Positions 52,995-63,379 are shown, counted from the stretch's first letter. The stretch is DNA of 64,000 bases from Pseudomonas sediminis (GCF_002741105.1 NZ_NIQU01000002.1:372001-436000); one strand, 5' to 3'. Numbers and translations: made by a program. The notes: generated by a model from the letters alone, not told the origin.

Positions 52995-54167
52995 CTAGAT
53001 ACGCCGTACCAGAGCCCCTGCGACGACAAACAAATAGGCCAGCACAGCCAGCAATGCCAGCCAACCGGCGTGCTCCCAGACATAGCCACCGACGTAGCCC
53101 ACCAGGCTGGAGCCGAGGTAATAGGCACACAGGTACAGTGCCGATGCCTGCGCCTTGGCCCCCTGCGCATGGATACCGACCTGCCCGCTGGCAACCGCAT
53201 GAGCCGCGAAGAAACCCAGGGTGAACAGCGCCAGCCCGATCACCGCAGCGCTCAACCAGGGCGTCGCACATAGGGCCACACCCAACAACATCAAGCCGAT
53301 CCCGCCGTGCAACACCTGGCGGGCGCCGAAGCGTGGCACCAGGCGCCCTGCCCAACCGGCACTGAAGATGCCCAGCAGGTAGACGGTGAACAACAGGCCG
53401 ATCACCGTCGCCGACAGGTTGAACGGCGCGCCGGCCAGGCGAAAGCCAACATAGTTGAACAGCGCAACGAAGCCGCCCATGAGCAGGAAGGCCAGAGCGA
53501 ACAGCACGCGCAAACGCGGGTTGCTCAGGTGCAAGGCGAAGTTGCGCAGCAGCCCGCGCAAGGACAGCGGCTGGGCGGTGAAATGCCGTGAAGGCGGCAA
53601 CAGCCAGATAAACAGCCCCAGCGCCAACAGGCCAAGCCCGGCAATGCCGCCCAGGGCCCAGGGCCAACCGCCCAGGTCACTGAGCAGACCAGCCAGCAAA
53701 CGCCCGAGCAAACCGCCAAGCGCCGTACCACCGATATACAGCCCCATCGCCGCCGGTAGCGCTTCGGGGTCGAATTCTTCGCCGACATAGGCCATGGCCA
53801 ACGCAGGTAAACCGCTCAATGCCAGCCCCAGCAGCGCGCGCAGAATCAGCAAACTGCCCCACTCTTCTACCAGCGCGCAGGCGATCCCCAGAATTGCTGC
53901 CAACCCCAGCGCCGCAGCCATGACCGGCTTGCGCCCCCAACTCTCGGCCAATGCGCCGGATACCAGCAGGCACAGCGCCAGGCTCAGTGTGGTCAGCGAA
54001 AGCGCCAGGCTGCTACTGGCCGCAGACACGCGAAAGTGCGCCGCCAGCAGAGGTAGCAGCGGCTGCACGCAGTAGAGCATGGCGAAGGTGGCGAAGCCGG
54101 CGCAGAACAGCGCCAGGGTGGCACGCCGGTAACCGGCGCTGCCACGGGTAAGGTGGGTAGCGGACAT
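52995..54167 (-). CDS. MFS transporter (YnfM-like 12-TM)
   Basis: 390 residues with about 12 membrane segments. 'VSGALAESWGRKPVMAAALGLAAIL' is the MFS motif A region between TM2 and TM3, and 'RALLGLALSGLPALAMAYVGEEF' precedes a second half with 'AGWAGRLVPRFGARQVLHGGIGLML'. It resembles the YnfM/arabinose-efflux type drug or sugar exporters; the substrate cannot be predicted. Its end is 13 nt from the PhoP-box array of oprH on the same strand, so its transcription may run into oprH unless terminated. Confidence 0.88.
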   Translation of the reverse strand: MSATHLTRGSAGYRRATLALFCAGFATFAMLYCVQPLLPLLAAHFRVSAASSSLALSLTTLSLALCLLVSGALAESWGRKPVMAAALGLAAILGIACALVEEWGSLLILRALLGLALSGLPALAMAYVGEEFDPEALPAAMGLYIGGTALGGLLGRLLAGLLSDLGGWPWALGGIAGLGLLALGLFIWLLPPSRHFTAQPLSLRGLLRNFALHLSNPRLRVLFALAFLLMGGFVALFNYVGFRLAGAPFNLSATVIGLLFTVYLLGIFSAGWAGRLVPRFGARQVLHGGIGLMLLGVALCATPWLSAAVIGLALFTLGFFAAHAVASGQVGIHAQGAKAQASALYLCAYYLGSSLVGYVGGYVWEHAGWLALLAVLAYLFVVAGALVRRI

Positions 54168-54264
54168 CAGGCAGACTCATGAAGCACGGCGCAGGTTCGG
54201 CCGAGGCAAAAGCTTAGCATGCTACCTATCGTTGCGACTGCCCGACGTGGCGGTTTTCTCGGTG

Positions 54265-54741
54265 TTACTGCCCGCGCAACTGCTTGAGATGCGCCTGCAA
54301 GCCTGCCGACGTCTGCTCGCCTACCAGACGCTCGCGCAGCTTGCCGTCGGCATCGACTATATAGGTCACCGGCAGTACATCATTGTGCGGCAACTCGAAG
54401 CGCGCCGCCGGGTCCTGCGCCAGCACGGTGAAACGAATGTCGAAACTGTCCGCTGCGCGCTTGAGGTCATCCCCCTGCAGGGCATCGAAATTGACGCCGA
54501 TCACTCGTGCCGACTGGGTTTTCAGTTCTTCTTCCAAAGCGTTGAGCTCGGGAATTTCCGTGCGACACGGCGCACACCACTCAGCCCAATAATTAATGAC
54601 TAGCCACTGGCCATCCAGGCTCTCAGCCGTTACCTTTCGTCCATGCTGATCAAGGCCGTAATCTTCGGCACAAGCCGTCAGCAACAGACCGGCGCAGATA
54701 CTCAAAACAGCCTTGCCGAATTTCCGGAGCCCTAAGCCCAT
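54265..54741 (-). CDS. TlpA-like thiol-disulfide lipoprotein
   Basis: 158 residues. The signal peptide ends in a lipobox 'LLTACAE', so it is a lipoprotein; the residue after Cys is Ala, predicting outer-membrane sorting. Thioredoxin-fold domain with 'WAEWCAPCRTEIPELNAL' (active site CAPC) and cis-Pro in 'VLPVTYIVDADG'. It probably reduces or oxidises periplasmic thiols. It is divergent from the PilZ gene (30 bp gap). In P. aeruginosa a thioredoxin-like gene lies in the same block near the YihY gene. Confidence 0.9.
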   Translation of the reverse strand: MGLGLRKFGKAVLSICAGLLLTACAEDYGLDQHGRKVTAESLDGQWLVINYWAEWCAPCRTEIPELNALEEELKTQSARVIGVNFDALQGDDLKRAADSFDIRFTVLAQDPAARFELPHNDVLPVTYIVDADGKLRERLVGEQTSAGLQAHLKQLRGQ

Positions 54742-54771
54742 GTACTCGATCCTCGTCCACCCGGGGTTGAT

Positions 54772-56178
54772 ATGACGCTGGATGCCCTGCGCCTGGAAGT
54801 ACCGGACATCCGCGAGGACAACAGCTTATCGCCGGCGGAAATCGCCCAGCGACTCGCGGCTGCTCGCCATCTGGAGCCGGAACATGGCCTGCAACAAGTG
54901 CTGGGCCTTTTGTTTTCGCTCAATCGCAGCGCTCTGACCTTACTGGAAAGACAGCGTGCGCTGCAAAACTTCAGTGACGAGTACCGCCATTACACCAGCC
55001 TTGCCAATCGCCAGCATCCGCCAAGCCCATTATTCGTGCGGCTGTGCGGCGAATTAGCGATCGGTTTCAAACGCCTGCTACTGCAAATTTTGCAGGGTCG
55101 CCAGCCGTCGATGCCGCACCTGGCGTGGTGCCTGTACATGGCCCAGCACTTTCTAGCTCAGCAGTTGCTGCGCCACTACCAACTGTACCAAGAGCCGCCT
55201 GCAACGCTCTGGCGCGACAGCCACTTGCTGTACTGGATCGGCGAACATCAGCAGTGCCTGGATGAGCCCGTGGCGGCGGCCTTCGAGCCGAAGCCATCCA
55301 GCACCCTGCGCGGGCTCTATCAGCAGATGCTGTTATTGGCCCTGAGCAATCCATTTCATCTCGATGAAGGCGAATGCCTGGCCCTGTTCAGTGCGCTGGC
55401 CCCTTTGGCAGCACTGGCCAGGTTGCAAGCCTGGGACGATGAAGACGATGCCGAAGGTCCGGTGGTCGACCTCAGCGAATCACAGGCTTGCCTCAGTTTC
55501 GAACAACGTATCGAAGGCGAAGCCGCCAATCTGCGCCGCTTCGAACTGGGCGCGCTGCTGATTGCCCTGCACGAACCCGCGCCCCTGCAAAGCGCGCAGG
55601 AGCGCCAGTTGCTCGAACGAGTGCGCCAGCACTGGCTGGGCCGCCAGCAACGTCGACATGAACGCGCCGAGCTGGAAGGCCAATGCAGTCTGGTGGTAGG
55701 CCTACCGGCCATTCATGCGCAGCTGCTGGATAAACTGCCGCAGCGTACCGAGGCGCAGATTCTCGACGCCAGCCCGGGCGGCGCGCGCCTGCTGTGCAAC
55801 GCCAACGAGGGTGGACAACTGCAGGTCGGGCAACTGGTTCTGCTGCTGACCAACGCCACACCGACGTTGGCCCTGGTACGTTGGCGTCATCTCAATAGCG
55901 AAGGCCTGCACCTCGGGCTGCGGTATCTGAAAGGCCTGCCGCGGCCGATCTGGCTGCGGCGTGCACCCAATGCGCAGACTCACCCTGGCGTACTGCAAAG
56001 CACCCCGGCACCGGGCAACGGTTGGCACCACGGCCTGTGGTTGCCCAACGGCCAGTTCAGCTCCGGCGAGCACCTTTGGCTGCAATTGGCCAGCGTGCAT
56101 AACCAAGCGATTTTGCCGCTGCCCGACAGCAACCTGCAGACCTCATCGGTTACCCGCCACCCGCTGCGCCTGGCCTGA
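54772..56178 (+). CDS. PilZ domain protein with unknown N-terminal domain
   Basis: 468 residues. The C-terminal ~290-395 is a PilZ domain: 'RRHER' (294-298, the RxxxR c-di-GMP arm) and 'LDASPGGARL' (332-337, DxSxxG) are both intact, followed by beta-strands ending 'LVRWRHLNSEGLHLGLRYLKG'. It should therefore bind c-di-GMP. The N-terminal ~280 residues are helical, Leu/Gln-rich and not recognised. The last ~70 residues are a separate beta-rich extension. No membrane segment. It stands alone between TlpA-like and a small unknown gene. Role in motility or biofilm control is an inference. Confidence 0.72.
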   Translation: MTLDALRLEVPDIREDNSLSPAEIAQRLAAARHLEPEHGLQQVLGLLFSLNRSALTLLERQRALQNFSDEYRHYTSLANRQHPPSPLFVRLCGELAIGFKRLLLQILQGRQPSMPHLAWCLYMAQHFLAQQLLRHYQLYQEPPATLWRDSHLLYWIGEHQQCLDEPVAAAFEPKPSSTLRGLYQQMLLLALSNPFHLDEGECLALFSALAPLAALARLQAWDDEDDAEGPVVDLSESQACLSFEQRIEGEAANLRRFELGALLIALHEPAPLQSAQERQLLERVRQHWLGRQQRRHERAELEGQCSLVVGLPAIHAQLLDKLPQRTEAQILDASPGGARLLCNANEGGQLQVGQLVLLLTNATPTLALVRWRHLNSEGLHLGLRYLKGLPRPIWLRRAPNAQTHPGVLQSTPAPGNGWHHGLWLPNGQFSSGEHLWLQLASVHNQAILPLPDSNLQTSSVTRHPLRLA

Positions 56179-56292
56179 TATACAAAACTGCGACGCCAGT
56201 CACGCGGCCTGTCCGCCGAGTGCACAGTTTCGCCAACAGGTGGCTGCTTATAATTCCTGGCACTCAAGTCTCACCCAGCCTGGAATTTCACC

Positions 56293-56685
56293 ATGTCCCA
56301 AGCGCAAGACAAGCTGATTGGCTCCGTGCCCTCGCGCATCGTCGACGTCGCTCACCTGCTGGTCACCCCCTACGAGGGGCGCGTGGCCGAATACAACGTC
56401 GCCACCTGGCTGCAATTGCCGGGGCTGGCCAACCTGCCGGTATCGCTGCTGGTGAGTTATCGCGACGGGGACAAGCGCCGCGAGGTGAATGTCGACCATG
56501 GCAAGGTCAATGCCCATGGCAAGATCCTGCTCTCCGGGATCGCTCGCATGCCGGTGCGGATGAAGATCGAAGACATGCAGGTACGCCTGCGCTCAGCTGT
56601 GCCGGCGCAGAGCCTGGTGGTCGAGGAATTCTTCGTTCAAGCCGTCGAATTGGCCAACAGCGAGAGCCGCCAGGCCATGGCCTGA
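56293..56685 (+). CDS. Conserved hypothetical protein
   Basis: 130 residues (MSQAQDKLIGSVPSRIVDVAH). Soluble, mixed alpha/beta, with 'VVEEFFVQAVELANSES' at the C-terminus. No domain recognised. It is followed by a terminator, and the reading frame has normal codon use, so it is a real gene. Confidence 0.75.
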   Translation: MSQAQDKLIGSVPSRIVDVAHLLVTPYEGRVAEYNVATWLQLPGLANLPVSLLVSYRDGDKRREVNVDHGKVNAHGKILLSGIARMPVRMKIEDMQVRLRSAVPAQSLVVEEFFVQAVELANSESRQAMA

Positions 56686-56703
56686 ACCAGAACGGCAACA
56701 TCG

Positions 56704-56729
56704 AACCCCGCGCAGTGACGCGGGGTTTT
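56704..56729 (+). terminator. Intrinsic terminator
   Basis: 7-bp stem ccccgcg / cgcgggg, loop cagtga, flanked by AA and TTTT. It lies 19 nt after the hypothetical gene's stop and may also serve the convergent small gene ending at 56734. Confidence 0.85.
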
Positions 56730-56733
56730 GCTT

Positions 56734-56934
56734 TCAGCCAGAGGAAACTCCGGGGCTGGGCGCAGCCTGCGGGCTTGAATCGTCAGCGTCTGGCTGCAGG
56801 TTTTCGGCAACCACATGCTCGAGCAACGACTCCGGCCAACGCGCGAACTGCAGCCCGGTGATTCGGTTGAGCCGCTCCAGCGCCTCCTGCGGATCGCGTC
56901 GATGAAGGTGGATTACCCTGTTTTTTACCGTCAT
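56734..56934 (-). CDS. Small conserved hypothetical protein
   Basis: 66 residues from ATG at 56934 (MTVKNRVIHLHRRDPQEALE); further upstream in-frame starts are less compact. The N-terminal ~40 residues are helical and basic ('RLNRITGLQFARWPESLLEHV'), the C-terminal 20 are Ser/Pro-rich. Function unknown. It lies between the terminator and the YihY gene. Confidence 0.6.
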   Translation of the reverse strand: MTVKNRVIHLHRRDPQEALERLNRITGLQFARWPESLLEHVVAENLQPDADDSSPQAAPSPGVSSG

Positions 56935-57146
56935 TACTGCCTGCGCCCTCAGCGATCCCTGCCCCTGCTGGCAGTTCGATAGCAACTGCTCCTGCAGTAG
57001 CTAGAAGCGTGCCAGCCCTTGTACAACGCATTCCTTGGCGCCTACCCCTTGCGTTCAGGCCACGGCAGGACTAGCCAACGCCTGAAACTGACGTTTTTTG
57101 TCACCCTTTCTGGCGCCCCATTGCCCGACACGCCGCGCGGGTTTGC

Positions 57147-58364
57147 TCAGCCCTTCCCCGGCAACCAATCCGCCAGACTGGCTCCGAATTGCTCCTCACG
57201 CTCCGCTTGCATGCGCTCCAGCCCCTCGCGCAATGCCGGGTACCAAGGCTCGTCGAGCTGAGCGGGCAGTTGCGACAAACTCGGCAATGGCCAGGGACTG
57301 CACTCGAGCAATTGATACAGGGAGAAGTTGTGCAGATCGCGGCACAGCACCCACCCTCCGCCATTGGCCTTGCATGCCAGGTGCTCGCGCTCGAGAAAAT
57401 CCATCACCTGCGCCCACTCGTCTTCGGGCAACCGCCAGCCCGCACGTTGCATGTCGCCGTAATGCAGAGCCTCGCCCTTCTGCTGACGTTTGAGCAAAAG
57501 CCGCAACACCACCAGCACAATCAGCCCCTTGGGGATAGGCTCGCGGCGCCAGTGCCGCGGTTGCGACAGGCCATACACCAGCTCGGCGCCCAGCAGCACG
57601 ATCAACCAGGACAGATAGATCCACACCAGAAACAGCGGCACCGTGGCGAAGGCGCCGTAGATCAGGTGATAACCGGGAAAAAGCCGCACATAGAGGCCGA
57701 ACAGCGCCTTGGCAACCTCAAACAGCACGGCGCTGAACAGGCCGCCCAGCAGAGCATGAGACAACGGCACCCGAGTGTTGGGGACCGCGGCATAGAGCAA
57801 GGTAAAGGCCGCGATGCTCGATAACAACGGCGTGAAAGCAAGCAGCGTCTTGGCGCCGATTACTGCGTCCGGCCCGGATATCAGTGACAGCGAGGCTATA
57901 TAGGTACTGACTGCAAAACCGGCCCCCAGCAGCAGCGGCCCAAGGCTGAGAATCGCCCAGTACAGCAGGAAACTGGACATCCCGCGGCGTGGCTGACGTA
58001 CCCGCCAGATCACGTTGAAGGTCTTCTCGATGGTCACCAGCATGAGGAAGGCGGTAACGGCCAGCAGGCCGACGCCGAACCAGGTCAGCTGCCGCGCCTG
58101 CGTGGTGAACTCACGCAGATACTCCTGCACCGTCTCGCCAGTGGAGGGTACGAAGTTGTTGAAGATGAACCCCTGGATTTCCTCGCCCACCCCCTGGAAC
58201 GCCGGAATTGCCGACAGCATGGCGAAGGTCACGGTCATCATCGGCACCACGGCGAACAAGGTGGTGTAGGTCAACGCCGCTGCATTGCCTGCGCCGCGGT
58301 TATCCACGAAACGCTGATACAGGCTGAGCCAGAACCCCATCCAGTCCTTCAAACGACGCAGCAT
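57147..58364 (-). CDS. YihY family inner-membrane protein
   Basis: 405 residues, six membrane segments in the first 280 residues ('[24 protein letters not shown]', '[27 protein letters not shown]', '[33 protein letters not shown]'), then a cytoplasmic ~125-residue tail with '[52 protein letters not shown]', a winged-helix-like segment. Formerly called RNase BN; YihY/BrkB proteins are now considered membrane proteins of unknown function. Divergent from the ArsC-like gene. Confidence 0.9.
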   Translation of the reverse strand: MLRRLKDWMGFWLSLYQRFVDNRGAGNAAALTYTTLFAVVPMMTVTFAMLSAIPAFQGVGEEIQGFIFNNFVPSTGETVQEYLREFTTQARQLTWFGVGLLAVTAFLMLVTIEKTFNVIWRVRQPRRGMSSFLLYWAILSLGPLLLGAGFAVSTYIASLSLISGPDAVIGAKTLLAFTPLLSSIAAFTLLYAAVPNTRVPLSHALLGGLFSAVLFEVAKALFGLYVRLFPGYHLIYGAFATVPLFLVWIYLSWLIVLLGAELVYGLSQPRHWRREPIPKGLIVLVVLRLLLKRQQKGEALHYGDMQRAGWRLPEDEWAQVMDFLEREHLACKANGGGWVLCRDLHNFSLYQLLECSPWPLPSLSQLPAQLDEPWYPALREGLERMQAEREEQFGASLADWLPGKG

Positions 58365-58506
58365 GACCTCTCCTTAGCCCTCAAACCTAAACAGACAGAC
58401 AATGCGCCGCGTAAAAAGGTCGCAGCAAAGCCGCCGCAGCGGTTTGCGTGCATCCGCGCATCAGGCGGTTAGAATAGCCGCCACTTCAAGCCGGATGCGA
58501 GCCACC

Positions 58507-59453
<947 letters not shown>

Positions 59454-59455
59454 AC

Positions 59456-59863
59456 GTGGCCCGAGCGAAGAAACCCTTGCCCAGCCTCGAGTGGCTGGAG
59501 CCACGGGTCAAACTCAGCCGAGCGCTGAGCCTGTTCAGCTTTATCGCCCTGCTGACCCTGCTGCTGGTGTGGAACCTCGCCTTCGCCGATCTGCATGGCG
59601 CGCGGGTCGGCGTGGTGCTGGCCATTCAACTGCTGCCGCTGGCGTTACTCGCCCCCGGCATGTTGCTGGGCAACGCCCGCGCTCATGCCTGGGCCTGCTT
59701 CGTGGTCAACATCTACTTCATCCAGGGCGTACTCGCCGCCATCGATCCGGCGCGTGCACTGTTCGGCGCACTGGAGGCCGTGATCAGCTTCGGCCTGTTC
59801 TGCTGCGCATTGCTCTACACCCGCTGGCGTTTTCAGTACGACCGCAAGCTGGCTGGGGAATAA
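59456..59863 (+). CDS. DUF2069 family membrane protein
   Basis: 135 residues from GTG at 59456 (read MARAKKPLPSLEWLEPRVKL), with GGAG 8 nt upstream and only 2 nt after the wrbA stop. About four membrane segments: 'LFSFIALLTLLLVWNLAF', 'GVVLAIQLLPLALLAPGMLLG', 'AWACFVVNIYFIQGVLA', 'ISFGLFCCALLYTRW'. Function unknown. Third gene of the arsC-wrbA operon. Confidence 0.88.
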   Translation: MARAKKPLPSLEWLEPRVKLSRALSLFSFIALLTLLLVWNLAFADLHGARVGVVLAIQLLPLALLAPGMLLGNARAHAWACFVVNIYFIQGVLAAIDPARALFGALEAVISFGLFCCALLYTRWRFQYDRKLAGE

Positions 59864-59871
59864 ACGTCCTG

Positions 59872-59942
59872 GTGTGGGAGCGAGCTCTGCTCGCGAAGCG
59901 CTTGTGCAGCCAAGAGTTCGCGAGCAGAGCTCGCTCCTACAC
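59872..59942. repeat. REP element (gtgtgggagcgagctctgct type)
   Basis: Perfect 26-nt arms except one base: gtgtgggagcgagctctgct plus cgcgaa against ttcgcgagcagagctcgctc plus ctacac. It lies between convergent DUF2069 and hda and can act as a bidirectional transcription barrier. Confidence 0.85.
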
Positions 59943-59959
59943 CTGAGTTCCCGAAGCAG

Positions 59960-60664
59960 TTACCAGCCCAGCGTTTCCTTGAGGAAGGGAATGGTCAGCT
60001 TGCGCTGGGCCTGCAGCGAGGCCTGATCGAGGCGCTCCAGCAGCTCGAACAACGCACTCATGCTGCGCTCGCCCCGAGTGAGGATGAAGCGACCGACCTC
60101 GTCGCTCATCTGCAAGCCACGGCGCGAGGCGCGCAGCTGCAGAGCGCGCAGCTTGTCCTCGTCGGACAGCTCATGCAGTTGGAAGATCAGCGAAAGGGTC
60201 AGTCGCGACTTCAGATCAGGCAGTTGAATCGGCAACTCGCGCGGTGACATGGTGCCTGCCAGCAACAAGCGCCTGCCACTGTCACGCAGGCGGTTGAACA
60301 GGTGGAACAAACCTTCTTCCCAGTCGCTACGTCCGGCCACGGCATCGAGATCATCGAGACAGACCAGCTCGCAGAGTTCCAGGTTGTCGAGCAACTCCGG
60401 GCCGTGCTGCACCACTTCGCTGAGCGGCAGATACACCACCGCTTCGCCACGCTGTTCGAAACGCAGGCAGGCCGCCTGCAGCAGGTGGCTGCGCCCGACG
60501 CCTTCGGCGCCCCACAGGTAGATCAGGCTTTCCGTCCAGCCGGCGTCGGCCTCGCACAAGCGCTCGACATAGCCCAGGGCCGCAGCATTGGCGCCGGGGT
60601 AGTAATTGGCGAAGGTGGCGTCATCACGCAGACGCACCCCCAGAGGCAGCTGGATTGGTTTCAT
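59960..60664 (-). CDS. hda: DnaA regulatory inactivator Hda
   Basis: 234 residues from ATG at 60664 (MKPIQLPLGVRLRDDATFANYY). AAA+ module: Walker A region 'YLWGAEGVGRSHLLQAACL', Walker B 'LVCLDDLDAV', sensor 'LLLAGTMSPRELP'. The N-terminal QLPL clamp-binding motif for DnaN is present. It promotes DnaA-ATP hydrolysis to prevent re-initiation of replication. The ribosome-binding site is weak because repeat copy D starts 5 nt upstream. A longer frame into the repeat is not credible. Confidence 0.93.
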   Translation of the reverse strand: MKPIQLPLGVRLRDDATFANYYPGANAAALGYVERLCEADAGWTESLIYLWGAEGVGRSHLLQAACLRFEQRGEAVVYLPLSEVVQHGPELLDNLELCELVCLDDLDAVAGRSDWEEGLFHLFNRLRDSGRRLLLAGTMSPRELPIQLPDLKSRLTLSLIFQLHELSDEDKLRALQLRASRRGLQMSDEVGRFILTRGERSMSALFELLERLDQASLQAQRKLTIPFLKETLGW

Positions 60665-60668
60665 GCTC

Positions 60669-60934
60669 AGGGTCTGTTCCCGTTTCGGCGCGAGCCGCGT
60701 TGCTGCGCCAAATGGCGCCAGGCCAGGCGTGGAGCGCAGGTAATGGTCGCTCCCTTGCCAAGCTCCACAACGCAGCATGGCGCCATTTGCCGCGCAACCC
60801 GAAGGGCCGGGCCAGTTTTTGCGCGCTGCTGCGTTATTCGTCGTTCATTTGGAATAACCAAATCTCTCTCCTCATGCCTTGCCCCGCGCAAAAACTGGCC
60901 CCGGCGCGGCCGCGGCGAAACGGGAACAGACCCT
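60669..60934. repeat. Structured intergenic repeat, copy D, between perM and hda
   Basis: Terminal inverted repeats of 24 bp with one mismatch: agggtctgttcccgtttcgg plus cgcg (60669-60692) and its complement at 60911-60934. Inner inverted repeats: caaatggcgcca / tggcgccatttg, and gggccagtttttgcgcg / cgcgcaaaaactggccc. The core 'ctgcgttattcgtcgttcat' and 'tgccttgccccgcgc' are like copies A-C. The last two bases are part of the perM stop codon, and the other end lies 5 nt before the hda ATG. Confidence 0.8.
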
Positions 60935-62018
60935 ACCTCGTCGGCTCGTCGGAACCGCTATTGGACTCTCCGTAAAGGCCGGAAAGTTTATACAAATCAT
61001 GGGCATGGCGCAGCAGAACCATGATCACGGCAGCAACCGGCAAGGCCAGCAGCACGCCGGTAAAGCCAAACAGCTGGCCACCCGCGAGGATGGCGAAGAT
61101 CACCGCGACCGGGTGCAGGCCGATGCGATCGCCCACCAGCATGGGCGTGAGGACCATGCCCTCGAGCAACTGGCCGATCATGAACACCACGCCAATACCG
61201 ATCAGCGGATAGGGCTCGAGACCGAACTGGAACAGCGCAGCGGTCAGCGCCGCACCGATACCGACGATAAAGCCCATGTAAGGCACGATACTGGCCAGGC
61301 CCGCCAACACACCGATCAACAGCCCCAGCTCCAGCCCCACCGACATCAGGCCAACCGAATAGATGACACTCAGCGCCAGCATCACCAGCAATTGGCCGCG
61401 CAGGAAGGCGCCCAGCACTTCATGGCATTCGCCAGTCAGTTTGACGATCAATCCTTCGCGCTGGCGTGGCAGCAGGCGGCGCACGCGCTCGACCAGCAGA
61501 TCCCAGTCGCGCATCAGGTAGAAGCTCACCACCGGAATCAGCATCAGGTTGCCGAGCCAGGCCAGCAGTGCCAACCCCGAGGATGTCGCCTGGGCCAGCA
61601 CCGCCTTGAGCACATCGGTGGTCTTGCCAATGTTGTCGGTAAAGACCTGCTTGAGTTGATCGACCTGCAGCAGGTCATCCTGCAGCCCCAGATGCGACTG
61701 CGACCAAGGCAAGGCCGTGCCTTGCAACCAATCGAGCATTTCCGGCGCCAGCTGATATAGACGCACCAGCTGTCGTCCCAGCATGGGCACCAACACCAGC
61801 AGCAGGATCAGCAATACCAGAGCGAACAGCGCGAATACCACCACCACGCCCCCCGTGCGCGACAGCCGATGCCGCTCGAGACGGTCGACCAGCGGGTCGC
61901 CCATGTAGGCCAGCAGGATACCGATCAGGAACGGGGAAAGAATCGGGTGCAACAGGTACAGCAGCCAGCCGAGCAGAAACAGCCCAGCCATCCATAGCCA
62001 ACGGGTGGAATCGGTCAT
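60933..62018 (-). CDS. perM: AI-2E family transporter (PerM-like)
   Basis: 361 residues, eight or so membrane segments ('WLWMAGLFLLGWLLYLLHPILSPFLIGILLAYM', 'GVVVVFALFALVLLILLLVLVPML', 'LGLLIGVLAGLASIVPYMGFIVGIGAALTAAL', 'VIFAILAGGQLFGFTGVLLALPVAAVIMVLL'). 'VPYMGFIVG' and 'GGQLFGFTGVLLALP' are the AI-2E family signatures. Proposed roles are ion or small-molecule export; most members are uncharacterised. The C-terminus ends 'GSDEPTR' with a TAG whose bases come partly from repeat copy D. Confidence 0.9.
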   Translation of the reverse strand: MTDSTRWLWMAGLFLLGWLLYLLHPILSPFLIGILLAYMGDPLVDRLERHRLSRTGGVVVVFALFALVLLILLLVLVPMLGRQLVRLYQLAPEMLDWLQGTALPWSQSHLGLQDDLLQVDQLKQVFTDNIGKTTDVLKAVLAQATSSGLALLAWLGNLMLIPVVSFYLMRDWDLLVERVRRLLPRQREGLIVKLTGECHEVLGAFLRGQLLVMLALSVIYSVGLMSVGLELGLLIGVLAGLASIVPYMGFIVGIGAALTAALFQFGLEPYPLIGIGVVFMIGQLLEGMVLTPMLVGDRIGLHPVAVIFAILAGGQLFGFTGVLLALPVAAVIMVLLRHAHDLYKLSGLYGESNSGSDEPTR

Positions 62019-62091
62019 GCTCGCGTCCTCGATGCGAAACGGCGCCAGGAAGGCGCCGCGTAACTGGGCTGTGGTCTACCCGGCGCAGATT

Positions 62092-63132
62092 CTACCAGCG
62101 AAAGCGCAATTGATCGGTGCGCGGCTTCACCTGCGGCGCCTCGGTTGCAGCGGCCTCCGGGTTCTCTACTGGCTCAGCAGCATCGAGCGGCTCACTGACT
62201 TCCTGCAGTTGCCCCAATGCCAGTTGCGCGCGCAGCTGCTCCGGGCTAGCGCTGACCTGATAAACCAGGCGCTGGCCGTCGATTTCCTGCAAACGCGCGG
62301 CGAAGGGTTCGAGCAAGCGCTCCAGTGCCGCGAAACGGCCCAGGTCTGCGCCTTCGATCACCAGCGTCAGGCTCTGCGCAGCACCCGGTTTGACCAGGAA
62401 ACGCGGCGCCAGGCGCTCGGCCACGGCCAGCAGCACTGCATCGGCCAGCGCAGCCTGATCGGCGGCCTCTGCCTTGCCCTGCTCGCGCTCGTCACCCAGC
62501 CACAGGCGCCAGGTCGCCTGCCAGCTGCCGCCGCTTTCAGTCGCCTGCACGGCCAGCAAGGCATCGGCGCCATAGCGCTCGGACGCCTCGCGCAGGGCTT
62601 GTGGATCGTTGGCCAGCAGCACATCGGCAGTACCCAGCGCCTGCTCGCTCAGGTCCGCCAGCGGCAAACGCAGTGGCAAGCCACGATGTTGCGCGGCATC
62701 GCGCAGCAGTGCCGATGCGCTCTGGCTTTCACCAACCAGCTGGCTGCCTTCCGGCGACTCGTTGAGCCACCAGGTCAGGATGGCCGGGCGATTGGCGCCC
62801 CACAGGGCCAGGCCGGCCTGACGCAACTGGCGCTCGGTACTGCCCGGATCGAACTCGACCAGCAGCGCGTCACCTTCATAACCGTACTGGCTGACGATCT
62901 GCTGCGGGTCCTTGCGCAGCCCTTCCAGCTCGGCACTTTGCAATGCCTTGGCGTCGCCGGTCAGGCGTAGCACCAGCGTCTGCAGGGCTTTCTGCATGGC
63001 AGCGTCGCGAGTTTCCGGCTGTTGGTCGGCCACGGGCTCGCGCACCTGGTACAGACCGGTAACCGGCGCGGCCAATACCGGCAGGCTCAGCAGCGACAGA
63101 CAGAGGAACAACAGGCGGATGGGCAAACGCAT
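62092..63132 (-). CDS. DUF2066 family secreted protein
   Basis: 346 residues from ATG at 63132 (MRLPIRLLFLCLSLLSLPVLAAP), a signal peptide. 'YQVREPVADQQPETRDAAMQKALQTLVLRLTGDAKA' and 'YGYEGDALLVEFDPGSTERQLRQAGLALWGANRPAILTWWL' are characteristic of DUF2066. C-terminal ~50 residues are Glu/Pro/Ala-rich. Periplasmic, function unknown. It lies between purM and perM, as in other pseudomonads. Divergent from purM. Confidence 0.88.
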   Translation of the reverse strand: MRLPIRLLFLCLSLLSLPVLAAPVTGLYQVREPVADQQPETRDAAMQKALQTLVLRLTGDAKALQSAELEGLRKDPQQIVSQYGYEGDALLVEFDPGSTERQLRQAGLALWGANRPAILTWWLNESPEGSQLVGESQSASALLRDAAQHRGLPLRLPLADLSEQALGTADVLLANDPQALREASERYGADALLAVQATESGGSWQATWRLWLGDEREQGKAEAADQAALADAVLLAVAERLAPRFLVKPGAAQSLTLVIEGADLGRFAALERLLEPFAARLQEIDGQRLVYQVSASPEQLRAQLALGQLQEVSEPLDAAEPVENPEAAATEAPQVKPRTDQLRFRW

Positions 63133-63379
63133 TGGGGTGGACTCTCGCAAGGGATGGCCGCACGGCGGGCGGGCACAAAGGCCTATACCTTAAACAGCCG
63201 CTCAAGCCCCGGCAACCAGAGCCAGTGCCTGCGACGAAGCGCATGCACACGAGTGGCCGCTACCGGGCAAGCCTGATAAAATCGCGCGCCTTCGCCAGCC
63301 GGTACGCGCGCCGGGCTCCTTGGATGAGCCTGCGCCACGTCGGCGCCTACACGAACTCCCCATCCAAAGGCCCGGATCT

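Noticed and set aside
57147..58364. RNase BN identity for the YihY gene
   Set aside because: The old name came from a mis-mapped locus; the sequence is a polytopic membrane protein without nuclease motifs.
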